DNA of 16,384 nucleotides from the NCBI GenBank assembly GCA_040756745.1, contig JBFLYO010000049.1, positions 1-16,384 of the forward strand, in the 5' to 3' direction. Positions 13,365 to 16,384 of this stretch are shown piece by piece. Made by a program: the position numbers and the translations under genes. Within the stretch, counting starts at the first letter, position 1. Each line of letters begins with the position of its first letter. Source of the DNA: JBFLYO01 sp040756745 (GTDB lineage: Bacteria; Bacteroidota; Ignavibacteria; UBA10030; UBA6906). The notes below the pieces were generated by a model. That model was given only the letters and a program-made list of their open reading frames with translations, ran no database searches and had not been told where the DNA came from.

Positions 13365-16133
13365 TTAAAACTCCACATTCAATCCGAATTCGATGCGACG
13401 GGGCTCAGAGTACTGACTCGGATCCATGAACCACTGGTCGAGTGTGTTGACGTACTGCGGCGGGTTGGAGGCACGTGCACGAGCTTCGTCTATTGTGAAA
13501 CCCGCCCGGCCAGTATCGTCGTATACTCTGACTTCGTTCCGGATGTCAAAGATGTTGAACACGCGGGCAAACGCAATGAGCCTGATGGTTGAGACTGTGA
13601 ACTCGTAATACCCCCGCAGATCGACATTGAAGTAGGACGGCTTGACCTGGCTGTTCGTGAGGAGGGCGGTGATGTCCGTCGTGCGGCGGGGGGAATACGG
13701 TGTGCCGCTCCCATACTGAATGATTGAGCTCGCCCCCCATGTACGCGCGGCGTATGCAACGGTCATGTTCAGCGTGTGACGCTGATCCCATCCGAGAGGG
13801 TTTAACTGGATTTCGGGCCTGGCACCGCCGGCTATGGCATTGCGCGCCTCCTGCGGGTCCGACGCGCTCCCCTTGGCCACCTGGAAGGTGTAGTCGATCG
13901 TCGCCGTCAGACCTCCAGAGAACCGCTTGTTCATCGTGAACACGATCCCCTTCACGAATCCGAAATCGCTGTTGGTGTACTTGCTGTATTGTGCCGACCC
14001 CCCAAAGACGACGATCTGATCGCCGAACGTCCCGGCAAGGCCACGGATGTCGCGGAGATAAGCGGTCACGTCGACCGAGATATCGTCCGTGAGTTGTTGC
14101 TGAAGCCCCAGCTCCCCGTTGATCGTCTCCTCCGGCTTCAGGTCGGCGTTCCCGACGATCCCGGCCGTCCCCGGACCGATCTTGAAGTCCGGGTTTTCGT
14201 ACAGGCGCTCAAACCGGGGAATCTGGAAAAAGTGCCCGTACGAAAAGTGGACAATGCCTTGCGCGGTAATGGGGAAGGAGAAACCGAGACGCGGGCTGAC
14301 CTGGGACTTTGCCGACGCCTTCGTGTACCAATAGGAGCGGCGGTCGTCGACAGTCTTGGTCGCTTCGCCCTGATCCTGCACGCCATTGCCGTTCGTATCA
14401 AAAAACCGATTGGAGGGCTTTATGGGTGAATAGATGTTGGGGTCGGTCGGATCGCTCAGCACGACCCCATCCGGCTGGAAATAGTCGAACCGGAGACCGA
14501 TGTTGACGATCAGATCTTTGAGCTCCAGCTTGTCCTGGAGGTACGCGGAGAATTCCGTCGGCTTGCGCAGATAGTAGTCGTGGTCAAACGACGAGAGCTC
14601 CGGAACACGGGTCTGAATGTGGGGGTTGTCCCTCGCCAGGTTGATGTCCGATTGTTCCAGGACCGGCTGCAGATTGATGCGTTCGAATTTCACCGCATGA
14701 CGGCGGAACTCCACTCCCGCCTTCACGAGATTGACCCGGTCAAGCTGGCTGGTGAGGTCGACTTTGCCGAGGTAGGTTTCAGTGGCGCGAAACGTGCGAT
14801 TCATGTCCGTGCCGCCGGTGAGGAAGCTCCATGCGGTCGGCGTCAGGAACAGCTTCGGGTGGACATAGCGCTGATCGTGGATGTCCTCGTAGAGATAGTA
14901 TTTGTATTTCTTGAGGAAATACGATCCGCCGATGGTGTAGAACGTCGTCGGACTCAGCGTGTGTGAAAACTGGAGAATGACCGTGTTGCTTCTGTTCCGG
15001 TCGTCTCCGAATCCGTCGGGATTATAGAAAAAGCCCCGGTGACCGTCGAAGGATCGGGACTTGGTGAAATCATAGATATAATTTGCCGTCAGCTTCATCA
15101 CCGTGGAGATCTTCCATGCGAGCTTGGCCTGCGCGTAGGCGCGCTCGCTGGAATTCATTGGCACGATTGAACTGTCGCCCCGTCCTGCCGCATCGCGAGA
15201 CAGGATAAACTTGCCCGTGCTGTCGGTGTAGGAAATATTCTCCGGAGTGAACCGGCGGATCCCGTTCAGCCAGCCGTCGAAGTAGATATACCGGGCGTTG
15301 GCAAAAAACGTAAGGTCCTCGCGCAGGATCGGTCCGCTCAGACTCCCCTCGGCGTTCCGGATGCCGGTCGGATTGAACTTCTTGGAGGGAAACAGCGTCT
15401 TGTCGTCCACAAGGTAGTCGCCCCCGTAGAGCCCGATGCTCCCGTTGAATTTTGGCCCTCCCTCCTTTGTGGCGATGTTCACGATCCCCGACATCGCCTG
15501 CCCGTACTCGGCGTTGAACGCACCCGACACCACCTGGAGCTCCTGGACCAGGTTCTTATTGACCTCAACCACCTGTGAGCCGTTATACCCGTCGGTCACC
15601 GGCACACCGTCGATCCAGTACGCAACTTCGCCGGAACGGCCGCCCCGCAGACTCCCGGCAACGAACCCTGCCTGGAGGTTAAGCACCTGGCTCACTTCGG
15701 TGACAGGAAGCGCGGCAATCTGCTCTCCCCCCACGATCGCCGTCGTCGCCGTCAGGTCCTTCTGGACCAATGGCCGTTGGGCGGTGACGACAACTTCCTC
15801 GCCGACCTCCAGCACGGTGGGGACTAACTGGACATCAATCGTGGTTGTGAGGTCGATCGACACGCTGACGTTTGCGATGCTCTTCTTGTTGTAACCGATG
15901 GCAGAAGCGACCAGCGTGTACTTGCCGGGCGGGATGTTGAGGATGACGTAGTAACCATCGATGTTCGTCGCCGCCCCCATCGAGGTCCCCTCGATCACGA
16001 CGTTCGCACCAACAAGTGCCTCGCCGGTCTGGCTGTCTTTGATCTCCCCGGCGATCTTACCCGTGTTCCCTGCGTTCGCGTGCATCGTACACGCGATGAG
16101 GAGTGCGAGTGTTCCGGTACAGATCGATCTCAT
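13365..16133 (-). CDS. TonB-dependent outer-membrane receptor with carboxypeptidase-regulatory-like N-terminal domain
   Basis: The 922-residue product has a signal peptide (about 1-21). A carboxypeptidase-regulatory-like beta-sandwich follows (about 24-104: GKIAGEIKDSQTGEALVGAN, then DGYYVILNIPPGKYTL). A plug domain spans about 115-226, with VVVTAQRP, AYWIDGVPV and EYGQAMSGIVNIATKEGG. The remaining ~690 residues are the 22-strand barrel ending in phenylalanine (GLNVEF). This is the SusC-like arrangement typical of Bacteroidota, importing large ligands such as oligosaccharides with TonB energy. An EF-hand-like loop DTNGNGVQDQGE (579-590) lies in an extracellular loop. No SusD partner follows; instead the large secreted protein starts directly at the stop codon. 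The start has GAGGAG about 11 nt upstream. It lies 50 bp after a LacI-family gene, which probably controls it. Confidence 0.93.
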   Translation of the reverse strand: MRSICTGTLALLIACTMHANAGNTGKIAGEIKDSQTGEALVGANVVIEGTSMGAATNIDGYYVILNIPPGKYTLVASAIGYNKKSIANVSVSIDLTTTIDVQLVPTVLEVGEEVVVTAQRPLVQKDLTATTAIVGGEQIAALPVTEVSQVLNLQAGFVAGSLRGGRSGEVAYWIDGVPVTDGYNGSQVVEVNKNLVQELQVVSGAFNAEYGQAMSGIVNIATKEGGPKFNGSIGLYGGDYLVDDKTLFPSKKFNPTGIRNAEGSLSGPILREDLTFFANARYIYFDGWLNGIRRFTPENISYTDSTGKFILSRDAAGRGDSSIVPMNSSERAYAQAKLAWKISTVMKLTANYIYDFTKSRSFDGHRGFFYNPDGFGDDRNRSNTVILQFSHTLSPTTFYTIGGSYFLKKYKYYLYEDIHDQRYVHPKLFLTPTAWSFLTGGTDMNRTFRATETYLGKVDLTSQLDRVNLVKAGVEFRRHAVKFERINLQPVLEQSDINLARDNPHIQTRVPELSSFDHDYYLRKPTEFSAYLQDKLELKDLIVNIGLRFDYFQPDGVVLSDPTDPNIYSPIKPSNRFFDTNGNGVQDQGEATKTVDDRRSYWYTKASAKSQVSPRLGFSFPITAQGIVHFSYGHFFQIPRFERLYENPDFKIGPGTAGIVGNADLKPEETINGELGLQQQLTDDISVDVTAYLRDIRGLAGTFGDQIVVFGGSAQYSKYTNSDFGFVKGIVFTMNKRFSGGLTATIDYTFQVAKGSASDPQEARNAIAGGARPEIQLNPLGWDQRHTLNMTVAYAARTWGASSIIQYGSGTPYSPRRTTDITALLTNSQVKPSYFNVDLRGYYEFTVSTIRLIAFARVFNIFDIRNEVRVYDDTGRAGFTIDEARARASNPPQYVNTLDQWFMDPSQYSEPRRIEFGLNVEF
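13371..13374 (-). promoter_or_regulatory. Ribosome binding site for the large secreted protein, inside the end of the receptor gene
   Basis: The receptor's final codons, on the minus strand GTG GAG TTT TAA, contain GGAG 6 nt before the ATG at 13364. The stop and start codons touch (TAAATG). This decides the start and indicates translational coupling of receptor and secreted protein. Confidence 0.6.
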
Positions 16134-16183
16134 GGGTGCGTTGCTCCTCGACAGGTCTCGTGTGTTGGATCTTTCTTGTTTCG

Positions 16184-16384
16184 CTACCCCGCATCCCTCA
16201 CTGATTGCGCCAGCTCGATATGGCCGAGCGACGGAACCGGACGGTCCCCCCCTCCCGCCGCCCCGCAGGTTTTCCGGATGACGAGCTGGGGAAGGAACGA
16301 GACGACCGTGGGGGGCGCCGTCGGGTCCTTGATGCGGGCATACAGCCGCTCCAGCGCCAGCGTCCCCATCTCGTGCATCGGCTG
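16184..16384 (-). CDS. LacI-family transcriptional regulator, C-terminal fragment cut by the window edge
   Basis: The last 66 codons are in the window and run in frame to the right edge. The sequence QPMHEMGTLALERLYARI, followed by DPTAPPTVVSFLPQLVIRKTCG, matches the end of LacI/GalR sensor domains, where a conserved Q-P-x-x-x-M-G helix, a D-P segment and an L-V-x-R-x-[ST]-[CT]-G strand close the protein. The DNA-binding half lies outside. A further tail of about 25 residues after the CG motif is less conserved. Its stop is 50 bp before the TonB receptor on the same strand with no terminator between them, so it is the likely sugar-responsive regulator, and possibly first gene, of the operon. 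It is a different gene from the fragment at 1-36. Confidence 0.85.
   Translation of the reverse strand, partial: QPMHEMGTLALERLYARIKDPTAPPTVVSFLPQLVIRKTCGAAGGGDRPVPSLGHIELAQSVRDAG

Overview
The window comes from a Gram-negative bacterium of the Bacteroidota/Chlorobi/Ignavibacteria assemblage, most likely an Ignavibacteria- or Rhodothermi-like lineage with a moderately high GC content. The evidence is a canonical type IX secretion (T9SS) type A C-terminal sorting domain with a 'NYPNPFNPST' core, a PorV/PorQ-family outer-membrane protein, a TonB-dependent receptor with a carboxypeptidase-regulatory-like N-terminal domain, and SGNH hydrolases fused to TPR repeats. No rRNA, tRNA, CRISPR array, insertion sequence or phage gene was seen.

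Left edge (1-270): the first 12 codons of a LacI-family repressor run leftward off the window. Upstream of it lie a sigma70-like promoter and, immediately after its -10, a perfect 20-bp LacI-type operator, an arrangement expected for autorepression.

Left half (271-6189): two paralogous, membrane-anchored SGNH/GDSL-like enzymes with TPR repeats, both on the + strand, flank a periplasmic SurA-like peptidyl-prolyl isomerase on the - strand. The first converges on the isomerase gene with a 15-bp gap. The second diverges from it across a 111-bp promoter region.

Right half (6225-16384, all - strand): reading right to left, the end of a second LacI-family regulator is followed by a SusC-like TonB-dependent receptor, a very large secreted protein with acidic DGIDN repeats and a sorting-like C-terminus, a PorV/PorQ-family barrel, and a secreted four-module beta-sandwich protein with a T9SS sorting domain, ending in a strong intrinsic terminator. 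The receptor, large protein and PorV genes abut or nearly abut (TAAATG and TAGTGATG junctions). I read this as a LacI-controlled outer-membrane uptake and secretion operon, probably for a carbohydrate. It has a SusC-like receptor but no recognisable SusD: the large protein and the multi-module protein occupy the places SusD and SusE/F would take. This function is inferred from architecture and context; no glycoside hydrolase lies inside the window.
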